From RFPI01 sp964398195 (GTDB taxonomy: Bacteria > Pseudomonadota > Gammaproteobacteria > Burkholderiales > Methylophilaceae), in assembly GCA_964398195.1 (NCBI GenBank), contig CAYNLW010000033.1, positions 1 through 12,180 on the forward strand: DNA of 12,180 nucleotides, written 5' to 3'. The stretch's first letter is position 1. Each line of letters begins with the position of its first letter. Positions 1-5,929 of the stretch are shown here, one piece after another. The position numbers and the translations under genes were made by a program. The notes under the pieces were generated by a model. The model searched no databases and had not been told where the DNA came from. It saw nothing but the letters and a program-made list of their open reading frames with translations.

Positions 1-1484
1 AGGCTGTAGGGGAGCTCTGCCCAGTGGGCGGTCATGAAGTCGCTGGTGACGACGGCGCGCAGGGCGACTACGTAGTCGTAGGTGCGGCCATCGCCCATGA
101 CGCCGACGGATTTGACAGGGAGGAAGACGGTGAAGGCTTGGCTGGTGAGTTCGTACCAAGTTTTGCCGCTGTTGGGGTCTTGCGTGTTGCGTAATTCTTC
201 GATGAAGATGGCGTCGGCTTGGCGCAGTAGGTCGGCGTATTGTTGCTTGACGGCGCCTAAGATTCGCACTCCTAGACCGGGGCCGGGGAAGGGGTGGCGA
301 TAGACCATGTCATGCGGCAGTCCTAGTGCTTCGCCTAATTCTCTAACTTCGTCTTTGAATAAATCGCGTAGTGGCTCGAGTAACTTTAGCCCTAGTTGTT
401 CTGGTAAACCGCCTACATTGTGATGGCTTTTGATGGTGACGGCTTTTTTCGATTTTGCCCCACCGGATTCAATTACGTCGGGGTAGATAGTGCCTTGTGC
501 CAGCCATTTGGCGTTTTTCAGTTGGCCGGCTTGCGCTTGAAATACTTCGACAAATTCTTTGCCTATGATTTTGCGTTTTGCTTCAGGGTCTTCTACATTA
601 GCCAGCTTTTGCATAAATTGCTGTGTCGCATCGACATGAATCACTTTGGCATGCAAGCGCCCGGCGAACATTTCCATCACCATTTTGCCTTCGTTTAAGC
701 GCAGCAGGCCATGATCTACGAAAACACAAGTAAGTTGTTCACCAATGGCGCGATGGATTAATGCAGCGGCAACGCTGGAATCTACGCCACCAGATAAGCC
801 TAGAATCACTTCTTCATCACCCACTTGTTGGCGAATACGCGCAACAGCTTCTTCTATGTAATTGCCCATAATCCAGTCGGGATTGGCGCCACAAATATCT
901 AATACAAAGCGACGCAGTATGGCTTGGCCTTGTTTGGTGTGAGTAACTTCAGGGTGGAATTGCACCGCGTAGAATTTTCTTTGCTCGTCTGCCATGGCAG
1001 CTATCGGCGTGGTGGCATTGCTGCCGATAATTTTGAAGCCAGGTGGCAGGGCGGTTACTTTGTCGCCATGTGACATCCACACTTCTAAAATGCCGTGGCC
1101 TGCTTGGTTGGTTTTATCTTGTATATCTTGAAATAGCTTGGAGTGGCCGTGAGCACGCATTTCCGCATAACCAAACTCGCGTTTCTGACCTGCTTCAACT
1201 TTGCCACCCAGTTGCTGTGCCATGGTTTGCATGCCATAACATATGCCCAGTACCGGCACTCCTAGCTCAAATACAGCTGCCGGTGCTTGGTCGGTATCTT
1301 GCTCATAAACACTGGCATGGCTGCCGGAAAGCACTATTCCTTTGGCGCCAAACTGTCTGACAAATTCATCGCTGACATCGCAGGGATGCACTTCGCAATA
1401 AACGTGCGTTTCACGAATACGGCGCGCAATTAATTGGGTGACTTGAGAGCCGAAGTCTAGGATAAGGATTTTGTCATGTGCCAT
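1..1484 (-). CDS. guaA: GMP synthase (glutamine-hydrolysing), 3' end missing
   Basis: GMP synthase makes GMP from XMP, ATP and glutamine, the last step of guanine nucleotide synthesis in the cytoplasm. I translated the minus strand from the ATG at 1484; the frame stays open for 494 codons to the window edge. The family is usually about 510-525 residues, so roughly the last 20-30 residues lie outside. The N-terminal class I glutaminase domain opens with KILILDFGSQVTQLIARR. Its triad is visible as C82 (GICYG), H177 and E179 (FHPE). The ATP pyrophosphatase domain has the PP-loop SGGVDSS at residues 231-237. The C-terminal dimerisation domain includes KSHHNVGGLP and RHPFPGPGLGVRILG. The oxyanion loop reads LSGSHAS instead of the commoner SGGP form, a variant I associate with betaproteobacteria. 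It follows guaB by 59 bp, as in guaBA operons. No Shine-Dalgarno sequence is visible; a hairpin and U-run occupy that place. Confidence 0.97.
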   Translation of the reverse strand, partial: MAHDKILILDFGSQVTQLIARRIRETHVYCEVHPCDVSDEFVRQFGAKGIVLSGSHASVYEQDTDQAPAAVFELGVPVLGICYGMQTMAQQLGGKVEAGQKREFGYAEMRAHGHSKLFQDIQDKTNQAGHGILEVWMSHGDKVTALPPGFKIIGSNATTPIAAMADEQRKFYAVQFHPEVTHTKQGQAILRRFVLDICGANPDWIMGNYIEEAVARIRQQVGDEEVILGLSGGVDSSVAAALIHRAIGEQLTCVFVDHGLLRLNEGKMVMEMFAGRLHAKVIHVDATQQFMQKLANVEDPEAKRKIIGKEFVEVFQAQAGQLKNAKWLAQGTIYPDVIESGGAKSKKAVTIKSHHNVGGLPEQLGLKLLEPLRDLFKDEVRELGEALGLPHDMVYRHPFPGPGLGVRILGAVKQQYADLLRQADAIFIEELRNTQDPNSGKTWYELTSQAFTVFLPVKSVGVMGDGRTYDYVVALRAVVTSDFMTAHWAELPYS

Positions 1485-1512
1485 AAAAAATTTAGCGGAG
1501 TGTGGCTCCGCT
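1485..1512 (-). promoter_or_regulatory. Hairpin plus U-run directly upstream of the guaA start
   Basis: Read on the minus strand, a perfect 7-bp stem (AGCGGAG / CTCCGCT, positions 1512-1506 and 1500-1494) encloses a 5-nt loop. It is followed by AAATTTTTT and then immediately by the guaA ATG. This has the form of an intrinsic terminator or attenuator in the 59-bp guaB-guaA gap. The only GGAG is in the stem, about 20 nt from the start codon, too far for normal ribosome binding. The stem is short, so termination would probably be partial. Function is inferred. Confidence 0.55.
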
Positions 1513-1543
1513 TATCTAAAGGGTTTTAAGGGTATGGATCAGC

Positions 1544-3004
1544 TTATTCAATATGGTAATTGGGGGCTTCTTTGGTAATTTGCACATCATGCACATGAGA
1601 TTCACGCATGCCCGCTGAAGTAATTTGTACAAACTCGGCTTTCTCGCGCATTTGCTGTATGGTCTGGCAACCCACATAACCCATAGAAGCTCTTAAGCCG
1701 CCCATCAGCTGGTGCACCACTGCAATCATGCTGCCTTTGTAAGGCACGCGGCCCTCTATGCCTTCGGGAACCAATTTATCTGCGTTGCCGTTGTTGTCTT
1801 GGAAATAACGATCGCTAGAGCCTTTTTGCATGGCGCCTATAGAACCCATGCCACGATAGGATTTGTAGGAGCGTCCTTGGAATAATTCAATTTCACCGGG
1901 GGCTTCTTCGGTGCCGGCGAACATACCGCCTAGCATGACCGAATAGGCGCCTGCAGCAATCGCTTTGGCGATATCGCCAGAATAGCGTATGCCACCATCG
2001 GCGATAAACGGCACGCCGCTATCACGCAAGGCTTCGGCGACATTAGTTACTGCGCTAATCTGTGGCACACCTACCCCTGCTACGATGCGCGTGGTACAGA
2101 TAGAGCCGGGGCCGATACCTACTTTAACGCCGTCAGCGCCTGCATCGACCAAGGCTTTGGCTGCTACTCCTGTAGCGATATTGCCGCCTATCACTTGTAC
2201 TTGCGGGAAGTGTTTCTTTACCCAGCTTACGCGGTCTAACACGCCTTGTGAGTGGCCATGCGCGGTATCTACCACGATCACGTCCACACCTGCATCAGCC
2301 AGCGCTTCTAAACGTTGTTCAGTGCCTTCACCTACACCAACCGCTGCGCCTACTCTGAGACGACCATGTTGGTCTTTACAGGCGATGGGGTGGTCGCTAG
2401 ATTTTTGGATATCTTTGACGGTGATTAGGCCTTTCAGGTTAAAGTCCTTGTCAATCACCAACACGCGTTCTAGGCGATGTTGATGCAATAAAGACATCAC
2501 TTGTTCACGGCTAGCGCCTTCTTGTACGGTTACCAAGCGTTCTTGTGGCGTCATAATCTGACGTACAGTTTGATCTAGATTGGTTTCGAATCTTAGGTCG
2601 CGGTTAGTGACAATACCGATAACTTTGCTGCCATCTACTACAGGCAGGCCAGAAATACGGTGTTGTTTGGTTAGTGCTAGCACATCACGCACTGTCATAT
2701 TGGGTTGTATGGTAATCGGATCATTTACCACGCCAGACTCGAAACGCTTGACACGCGCAACATGCGAGGCTTGCATTTTCGGAGTCATATTTTTATGAAT
2801 AATCCCTATGCCGCCTTCTTGCGCCAGAGCGATGGCTAACGGGGCTTCTGTGACGGTATCCATGGCTGCGGATACCAATGGGATATTAAGAGTGATGGAA
2901 CGCGTTAATTGGGTCGCTAAACTGACTTCGCGAGGGAGCACGTTGGAGTGTGCTGGAACGAGTAATACATCATCAAAAGTGAGCGCATTTTGAATCAAAC
3001 GCAT
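1544..3004 (-). CDS. guaB: Inosine-5'-monophosphate dehydrogenase
   Basis: IMP dehydrogenase oxidises IMP to XMP with NAD+, the committed and rate-limiting step of GMP synthesis in the cytoplasm. The product is 486 residues, against about 488 in E. coli. A TIM-barrel catalytic domain is interrupted by a Bateman module of two CBS domains, roughly residues 93-150 and 153-205, which bind regulatory adenine/guanine nucleotides in this family. The catalytic loop GSICTTR places the nucleophile at C303. The IMP phosphate site DGGIRYSGD and the flap GSSDRYFQ are both present. The ATG start is supported by an AAGGA ribosome site 7 nt upstream and a good sigma-70 promoter just before that. It lies 59 bp upstream of guaA in the same direction, so the pair probably forms a guaBA operon. 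Confidence 0.98.
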   Translation of the reverse strand: MRLIQNALTFDDVLLVPAHSNVLPREVSLATQLTRSITLNIPLVSAAMDTVTEAPLAIALAQEGGIGIIHKNMTPKMQASHVARVKRFESGVVNDPITIQPNMTVRDVLALTKQHRISGLPVVDGSKVIGIVTNRDLRFETNLDQTVRQIMTPQERLVTVQEGASREQVMSLLHQHRLERVLVIDKDFNLKGLITVKDIQKSSDHPIACKDQHGRLRVGAAVGVGEGTEQRLEALADAGVDVIVVDTAHGHSQGVLDRVSWVKKHFPQVQVIGGNIATGVAAKALVDAGADGVKVGIGPGSICTTRIVAGVGVPQISAVTNVAEALRDSGVPFIADGGIRYSGDIAKAIAAGAYSVMLGGMFAGTEEAPGEIELFQGRSYKSYRGMGSIGAMQKGSSDRYFQDNNGNADKLVPEGIEGRVPYKGSMIAVVHQLMGGLRASMGYVGCQTIQQMREKAEFVQITSAGMRESHVHDVQITKEAPNYHIE

Positions 3005-3030
3005 GGTGTTTTCCTTGCTTCCAAAACGAA

Positions 3031-3059
3031 ATTATACAGATTTATGCATGCTCAGTAAA
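3031..3059 (-). promoter_or_regulatory. Sigma-70 promoter of guaB
   Basis: On the minus strand a perfect TATAAT (-10, 3036-3031) lies 17 nt after TTTACT (-35, 3059-3054, 4 of 6 consensus bases). Transcription would start near 3024, giving a leader of about 20 nt that contains the AAGGA ribosome site. Two copies of the 8-mer ACTGAGCA (3068-3061 and 3056-3049) flank and overlap the -35 element, so a regulator may act here. Confidence 0.75.
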
Positions 3060-3153
3060 TTGCTCAGTCTTTCAGTAGGCCAATGGGACAAGACCAATGG
3101 CGATGGCAATCATATTCGTCTTAGCCTGCGACCTGAGGGCGGGATAGGTGGCC

Positions 3154-3480
3154 TTACTCAGCTAAATCGCCGCCACCTTTACGCATTACTTTTCCCTCAG
3201 CGGCGCGTTGTCTGCGCACTTCTTTGGGGTCAGCAATTAAAGGACGATAGATTTCTACTCTATCCATATGACGTAGCACGGTATCTAGCGCGGTGAGCTT
3301 ACCAAACAGACCAATTTTATTGCTATTCAAATCTATTTCAGGGAACTGCTCTATGACCCCAGACTGCCGAATGGCTTGCTCTGCAGTCATGCCATCGTGC
3401 ATTTTGACGGGAATAATGACTTGTTTCTTAGGCAATGCATAAGCAACTTCAACCATTTTGTCTTCACTATTCGGATTCAC
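3154..3480 (-). CDS. rnfH: RnfH/RatB family ubiquitin-fold protein
   Basis: A small protein of the RnfH (UPF0125, also called RatB) family, which adopts a beta-grasp ubiquitin-like fold. Its biochemical role is not settled; the names come from linkage to rnf electron-transport genes in some bacteria and to ratA in E. coli. The 108-residue product shows the family pattern: VEVAYALPKKQVII, then a helix with TAEQAIRQSG, then the core IGLFGKLTALDTVLRHMDRVEIYRPL. A basic tail follows (DPKEVRRQRA...). The start is uncertain. The GTG at 3480 has an AAGG about 10 nt upstream. The ATG at codon 9 (3456) would give the usual N-terminus MVEVAYALP. It follows ratA by 23 bp, so the two are probably co-transcribed. 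No T-rich terminator hairpin is seen after it. Confidence 0.88.
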   Translation of the reverse strand: MNPNSEDKMVEVAYALPKKQVIIPVKMHDGMTAEQAIRQSGVIEQFPEIDLNSNKIGLFGKLTALDTVLRHMDRVEIYRPLIADPKEVRRQRAAEGKVMRKGGGDLAE

Positions 3481-3503
3481 TTAAATTTTGCCTTATTCAA
3501 TGA

Positions 3504-3932
3504 TTAAAAAATTTGCTCAGCCCGTTTAACAAACGAATCTACAAAGGTATTGGCGATATGACTAAAAACAGGCAAGATAATTTTACCCAATATCGGGTTG
3601 GAAAATTCATATTCCAATACAAATTCAATCTTGCAAGCCTGTTCTGATAATGGGGTAAATGTCCAATTGCCTTGAAAATGTTTGAATGGCCCATCATGCA
3701 GGTGCATTTGCATCTGATGCGGGAACTGTTTTTGATTGCGTGTGCTAAAAAATTGCTTTAGCCCATGATAATCAATATGTATGGTCGCGTGCGTTACTTG
3801 CTCAGTGCGTTCGTGTACTTCTATGCCGCCACACCAAGGCAAAAACTCAGGGTAGTGTTCGACATCATCGACCAAGCGGAACATCTGTTCGGCGCTATGT
3901 TGAACTAATACAGTTTTTTCTACTTTCACCAT
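3504..3932 (-). CDS. ratA: RatA / Coq10-type START-domain protein
   Basis: A 142-residue single-domain protein of the polyketide cyclase/START superfamily, the group that includes E. coli RatA (YfjG) and mitochondrial Coq10. Coq10 members bind ubiquinone and assist respiration. E. coli RatA has been reported to block 70S ribosome assembly as a toxin. Which role applies here cannot be read from sequence. Typical features are the N-terminal strand VEKTVLVQHSAEQMFRLVDDVEHYPEFLPWCGG, a central beta-sheet with the GPFKHFQGNWTF strand, and the long C-terminal helix IANTFVDSFVKRAEQIF. It is divergent from smpB across 114 bp and is followed by rnfH, the same neighbourhood as in E. coli. No ribosome site precedes the ATG, which begins just after a T6 run. 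A weak candidate promoter (TTGCAA, 17 nt, TATCAG) would start RNA within a few bases of the ATG. Confidence 0.9.
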   Translation of the reverse strand: MVKVEKTVLVQHSAEQMFRLVDDVEHYPEFLPWCGGIEVHERTEQVTHATIHIDYHGLKQFFSTRNQKQFPHQMQMHLHDGPFKHFQGNWTFTPLSEQACKIEFVLEYEFSNPILGKIILPVFSHIANTFVDSFVKRAEQIF

Positions 3933-3981
3933 AAAAAATATCTGATATTGCTATCATTCTCAGTTTGCAAAGGTTTATACC

Positions 3982-4011
3982 TTGGGAGTCGTGCTAGGAC
4001 TAGAGTAAAAT
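3982..4011 (+). promoter_or_regulatory. Candidate smpB promoter with overlapping inverted repeats
   Basis: TTGGGA (3982-3987) and TAAAAT (4006-4011) are separated by 18 nt, a fair sigma-70 match. The 14-bp perfect palindrome AAAATAGCTATTTT (4007-4020) covers the -10 element and the expected start point near 4018. A second inverted repeat, AAGGT-TTAT-ACCTT (3970-3983), touches the -35 element. It also lies next to the possible ratA promoter on the other strand. The promoter call is moderate; operator function is inference. Confidence 0.5.
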
Positions 4012-4046
4012 AGCTATTTTAAGCTATCACCTATGATTCTGTCGCC

Positions 4047-4499
4047 ATGAGTATTGCGCAAAATAAAAAAGCCTTTTTTGATTATTTTATCGAAGAAAAA
4101 TATGAAGCTGGTCTTGTTCTAGAAGGCTGGGAGGTAAAGGCTATCCGCGATAATCGTGTCAACCTGAAAGAGGCTTATGTGATTATTCAGCGCGGTGAGA
4201 TTTATTTGATTGGTTGTCATATTACTCCGCTGGGCGCTGCCTCTACCCATATTCGCCCAGATGCAATCCGTACCCGTAAGTTGCTGTTACACAAAGAACA
4301 AATCGCTAAGCTAATCGGCAAGGTGGAACGCGCAGGCTATACTTTGGTGCCATTGGATATGCATTACAAAAATGGCCGTATCAAAATCCAAATTGGCTTA
4401 GCCAAGGGTAAGAAACAATATGACAAGCGCCAAGCTGAGAAAGAAAAGGATTGGAAGCGAGAGCAGGGCGCCATTATGAAAAGCCATAATAAAAAATAA
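4047..4499 (+). CDS. smpB: SsrA-binding protein SmpB
   Basis: SmpB binds the tRNA-like domain of tmRNA and brings it to the empty A site of stalled ribosomes, starting trans-translation. The 150-residue product is of typical length (E. coli 160). It has the OB-fold core with the family signatures YEAGLVLEGWEVKAIRDNRVNLKEAYV and GEIYLIGCHITP. The C-terminal tail is rich in Lys and Arg (GKKQYDKRQAEKEKDWKREQG...); in the family it becomes helical and occupies the mRNA channel. The gene for its RNA partner, ssrA, begins 143 bp downstream on the same strand. The ATG at 4047 has no recognisable ribosome site. A five-codon reading frame at 4033-4050 ends in a TGA overlapping this ATG (ATGA), which might allow translational coupling. 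Confidence 0.97.
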   Translation: MSIAQNKKAFFDYFIEEKYEAGLVLEGWEVKAIRDNRVNLKEAYVIIQRGEIYLIGCHITPLGAASTHIRPDAIRTRKLLLHKEQIAKLIGKVERAGYTLVPLDMHYKNGRIKIQIGLAKGKKQYDKRQAEKEKDWKREQGAIMKSHNKK

Positions 4500-4565
4500 G
4501 CCTAGACTGGTTTTAAGCAACATTGAATAAGCTGTTATATCAGTAGTTTATTTACCTTAAAAGCG

Positions 4566-4571
4566 TATAAT
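4566..4571 (+). promoter_or_regulatory. -10 element of the ssrA promoter
   Basis: A perfect TATAAT is followed by a GCGC discriminator, about 70 nt before the mature 5' end of tmRNA. Transcription would start near 4578 and give a precursor with a leader of roughly 65 nt that must be trimmed. At 16-18 nt spacing the -35 region is poor (TAGTTT or similar). GC-rich discriminators are typical of stable RNA promoters under stringent control. Confidence 0.5.
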
Positions 4572-4642
4572 GCGCAGCCTTGGGTTGAATTTTTACTTTT
4601 CATCCCCATCCAAGCAATACTTTCATCCATTCAACAGATTTC

Positions 4643-5006
4643 GGGGCCGACCCGGTTTCGACGTGGGTTGCAAAGCAGTGCAGGGCATACCGAGGCTCAG
4701 TTCCCTCGTAAATACAGCTGAAAAAGTATAGTCGCAAACGACGAAACTTACGCTCTAGCCGCTTAATCCGGCTGGACGCTGCACCACCTCTCCCGTGGGG
4801 TGGATGGCGCAAGCCATGGCAGCGTCATATACACGGGATATGTGGGATGTTGGGTTACTTAACATGTCACGAGATCCAAGGTAACTCGCCTGAGCTATGT
4901 TTGCTCGTTGACGCGGTCTCAGGTTAAATTTAACAACACAGCTAAGTATGTAGAACTGTCTGTAGAGGGCTTGCGGACGGGGGTTCGATTCCCCCCGGCT
5001 CCACCA
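4643..5006 (+). ncRNA. ssrA: Transfer-messenger RNA (tmRNA, one-piece form)
   Basis: tmRNA rescues stalled ribosomes: its alanyl-tRNA-like end enters the A site and its short reading frame adds a degradation tag. The 364-nt gene matches the usual length (E. coli 363). The 5' end GGGGCCG pairs with CGGCTCC before the encoded CCA, forming the acceptor stem. The conserved GGTTTCGACG follows at the 5' side, and a T-arm with GGTTCGATTCC lies near the 3' end. The tag frame starts at the resume codon GCA (4734-4736) and ends at TAA (4764-4766). It encodes ANDETYALAA, so the finished tag is AANDETYALAA. The tag ends in the LAA degron that ClpXP and related proteases recognise. This is the standard single-piece arrangement, not a circularly permuted two-piece tmRNA. 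An intrinsic terminator follows within 35 nt, and the partner gene smpB is just upstream. Confidence 0.98.
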
Positions 5007-5016
5007 AACAAAAAAA

Positions 5017-5040
5017 GGTCACCTTAGGGTGGCTTTTTTT
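5017..5040 (+). terminator. Intrinsic terminator of ssrA
   Basis: A 6-bp stem (GTCACC 5018-5023 with GGTGGC 5028-5033, including one G-U pair) encloses the loop TTAG. It is followed by seven T residues and preceded by an A-run. It begins 11 nt after the CCA end of tmRNA. Confidence 0.85.
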
Positions 5041-5123
5041 ATTCATTTATTGACAACTATTATCTAATTTAGAACTCATACACCATGAAGTTTTAATTTA
5101 AAAATATATATAATTATTATTAA

Positions 5124-5138
5124 TGATAATAATTAATA
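5124..5138 (+). promoter_or_regulatory. Possible Fur/PerR-like operator upstream of ahpC
   Basis: TGATAAT-A-ATTAATA resembles the 7-1-7 inverted repeats bound by Fur-family regulators (Fur TGATAATnATTATCA, PerR TTATAATnATTATAA). It matches about 11 of 14 PerR positions. It overlaps the inverted repeat ATTATTA-ATGA-TAATAAT (5116-5133). It lies about 35 bp before the ahpC P1 -10 element. The surrounding sequence is extremely AT-rich, so chance similarity is a serious possibility. Confidence 0.25.
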
Positions 5139-5169
5139 CAATAAATTATACTTTCGTTTTTAATGTCCC

Positions 5170-5175
5170 TATAAT
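5170..5175 (+). promoter_or_regulatory. ahpC promoter P1, -10 element
   Basis: A perfect TATAAT is followed by GCGCCCC. No good -35 hexamer is found at 16-18 nt (TATACT at best), which would suit activator-dependent transcription. Upstream, about 5090-5150, is almost pure A/T and could act as an UP element. The leader would be about 85 nt long. Confidence 0.5.
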
Positions 5176-5196
5176 GCGCCCCGTGATCGCCTAGCG

Positions 5197-5226
5197 GTGA
5201 CATTGAATGTAGTGTGAACATATAGT
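5197..5226 (+). promoter_or_regulatory. ahpC promoter P2
   Basis: GTGACA (5197-5202, 5 of 6 consensus bases) and TATAGT (5221-5226, 5 of 6) are separated by 18 nt. RNA would start near 5233, giving a leader of about 35 nt with the ribosome site AGGAG. With P1 this makes a tandem arrangement. Confidence 0.5.
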
Positions 5227-5267
5227 GATAATTTTTAACCTAACCATAATTGAATAGGAGCTAAATG

Positions 5268-5831
5268 ATGTCTTTAGTAAATACCACGGTTAAACCTTTT
5301 AAAGCGCAAGCTTTCCATAATGGCAAATTTGTTGAAGTGACTGACGCGCATTTGCGTGGCAAATGGTCTGCAGTTGTGTTCTATCCAGCTGACTTTACCT
5401 TTGTTTGCCCAACAGAATTAGGCGATTTAGCCGATATGTACGGTGAATTCCAAAAGATCGGTCTAGAAATCTATGCCGTTTCTACAGATACCCACTTCAC
5501 TCACAAAGCATGGCATGACGCTTCTGACACCATCAAAAAGATCAAGTATCCAATGATAGGCGATCCAACTGGTACGATTACTCGTAACTTCGGTGTGATG
5601 ATTGAAGAAGAAGGTTTGGCATTGCGTGGCACTTTCTTGATTAATCCAGAAGGCGTGATCAAGGCGATTGAAGTGAATGACTTAGGTATCGGTCGTTCTG
5701 CAGCAGATTTGTTGCGTAAGGCACAAGCTGCGCAATACGTTGCTGCTCACCCAAATGAAGCATGTCCAGCTTCTTGGAAACCAGGTGAAGAAACATTGAC
5801 ACCATCATTGGACTTGGTAGGCAAGATTTAA
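5268..5831 (+). CDS. ahpC: Alkyl hydroperoxide reductase peroxidase subunit (2-Cys peroxiredoxin)
   Basis: AhpC reduces hydrogen peroxide, organic hydroperoxides and peroxynitrite in the cytoplasm and is recycled by AhpF with NADH. The 187-residue product equals the E. coli length and is very similar along its whole length. The peroxidatic cysteine is C47 in DFTFVCPTE; the resolving cysteine is C166 in NEACPASW. T44 and R120 complete the expected active site (TFVC, LALRGTF). The C-terminus SLDLVGKI is the typical YF/helix region end. Two adjacent ATG codons exist. I chose the second (5268): it gives the family N-terminus MSLVNT and sits 7 nt after GGAG, whereas the first (5265) is only 4 nt away. 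Two candidate promoters precede the gene. A terminator hairpin follows it, before ahpF. Confidence 0.97.
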   Translation: MSLVNTTVKPFKAQAFHNGKFVEVTDAHLRGKWSAVVFYPADFTFVCPTELGDLADMYGEFQKIGLEIYAVSTDTHFTHKAWHDASDTIKKIKYPMIGDPTGTITRNFGVMIEEEGLALRGTFLINPEGVIKAIEVNDLGIGRSAADLLRKAQAAQYVAAHPNEACPASWKPGEETLTPSLDLVGKI

Positions 5832-5850
5832 TTTTTTGTTGTAAGCAAGT

Positions 5851-5886
5851 ATAGGAGAACTGCCAAAAGTGGTTCTCCTATTTTTT
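5851..5886 (+). terminator. Intrinsic terminator between ahpC and ahpF
   Basis: A perfect 10-bp stem (ATAGGAGAAC 5851-5860 with GTTCTCCTAT 5872-5881), extendable by up to three pairs including G-U, is followed by TTTTTT. It lies 20 nt after the ahpC stop and 44 nt before the ahpF start. No strong separate ahpF promoter is seen, so partial read-through would give more ahpC than ahpF mRNA. This suits the higher cellular need for AhpC. Confidence 0.85.
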
Positions 5887-5929
5887 AATACCTGATCAGG
5901 TCAGTATTGTAAAAATCAGAGGAGCGAAT

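Noticed and set aside
1989..2483. 164-codon plus-strand open frame opposite guaB
   Set aside because: It is the antisense of a highly conserved gene, with a Pro/Thr/Ser-rich, non-protein-like composition.
3005..3153. Terminator for the ratA-rnfH transcript
   Set aside because: GC-rich segments occur but no stable hairpin followed by a T-run is seen on the minus strand.
4600..4812. 70-codon minus-strand open frame across the ssrA 5' half
   Set aside because: The region is explained by tmRNA on the other strand.
5050..5055. Perfect TTGACA just after the ssrA terminator as a promoter -35
   Set aside because: No -10-like hexamer occurs 16-18 nt downstream (positions 5072-5079).
5891..5900. Palindrome CCTGATCAGG before ahpF as a separate operator
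   Set aside because: A single 10-bp palindrome without a clear neighbouring promoter is too little; mentioned only as context of the ahpC terminator.
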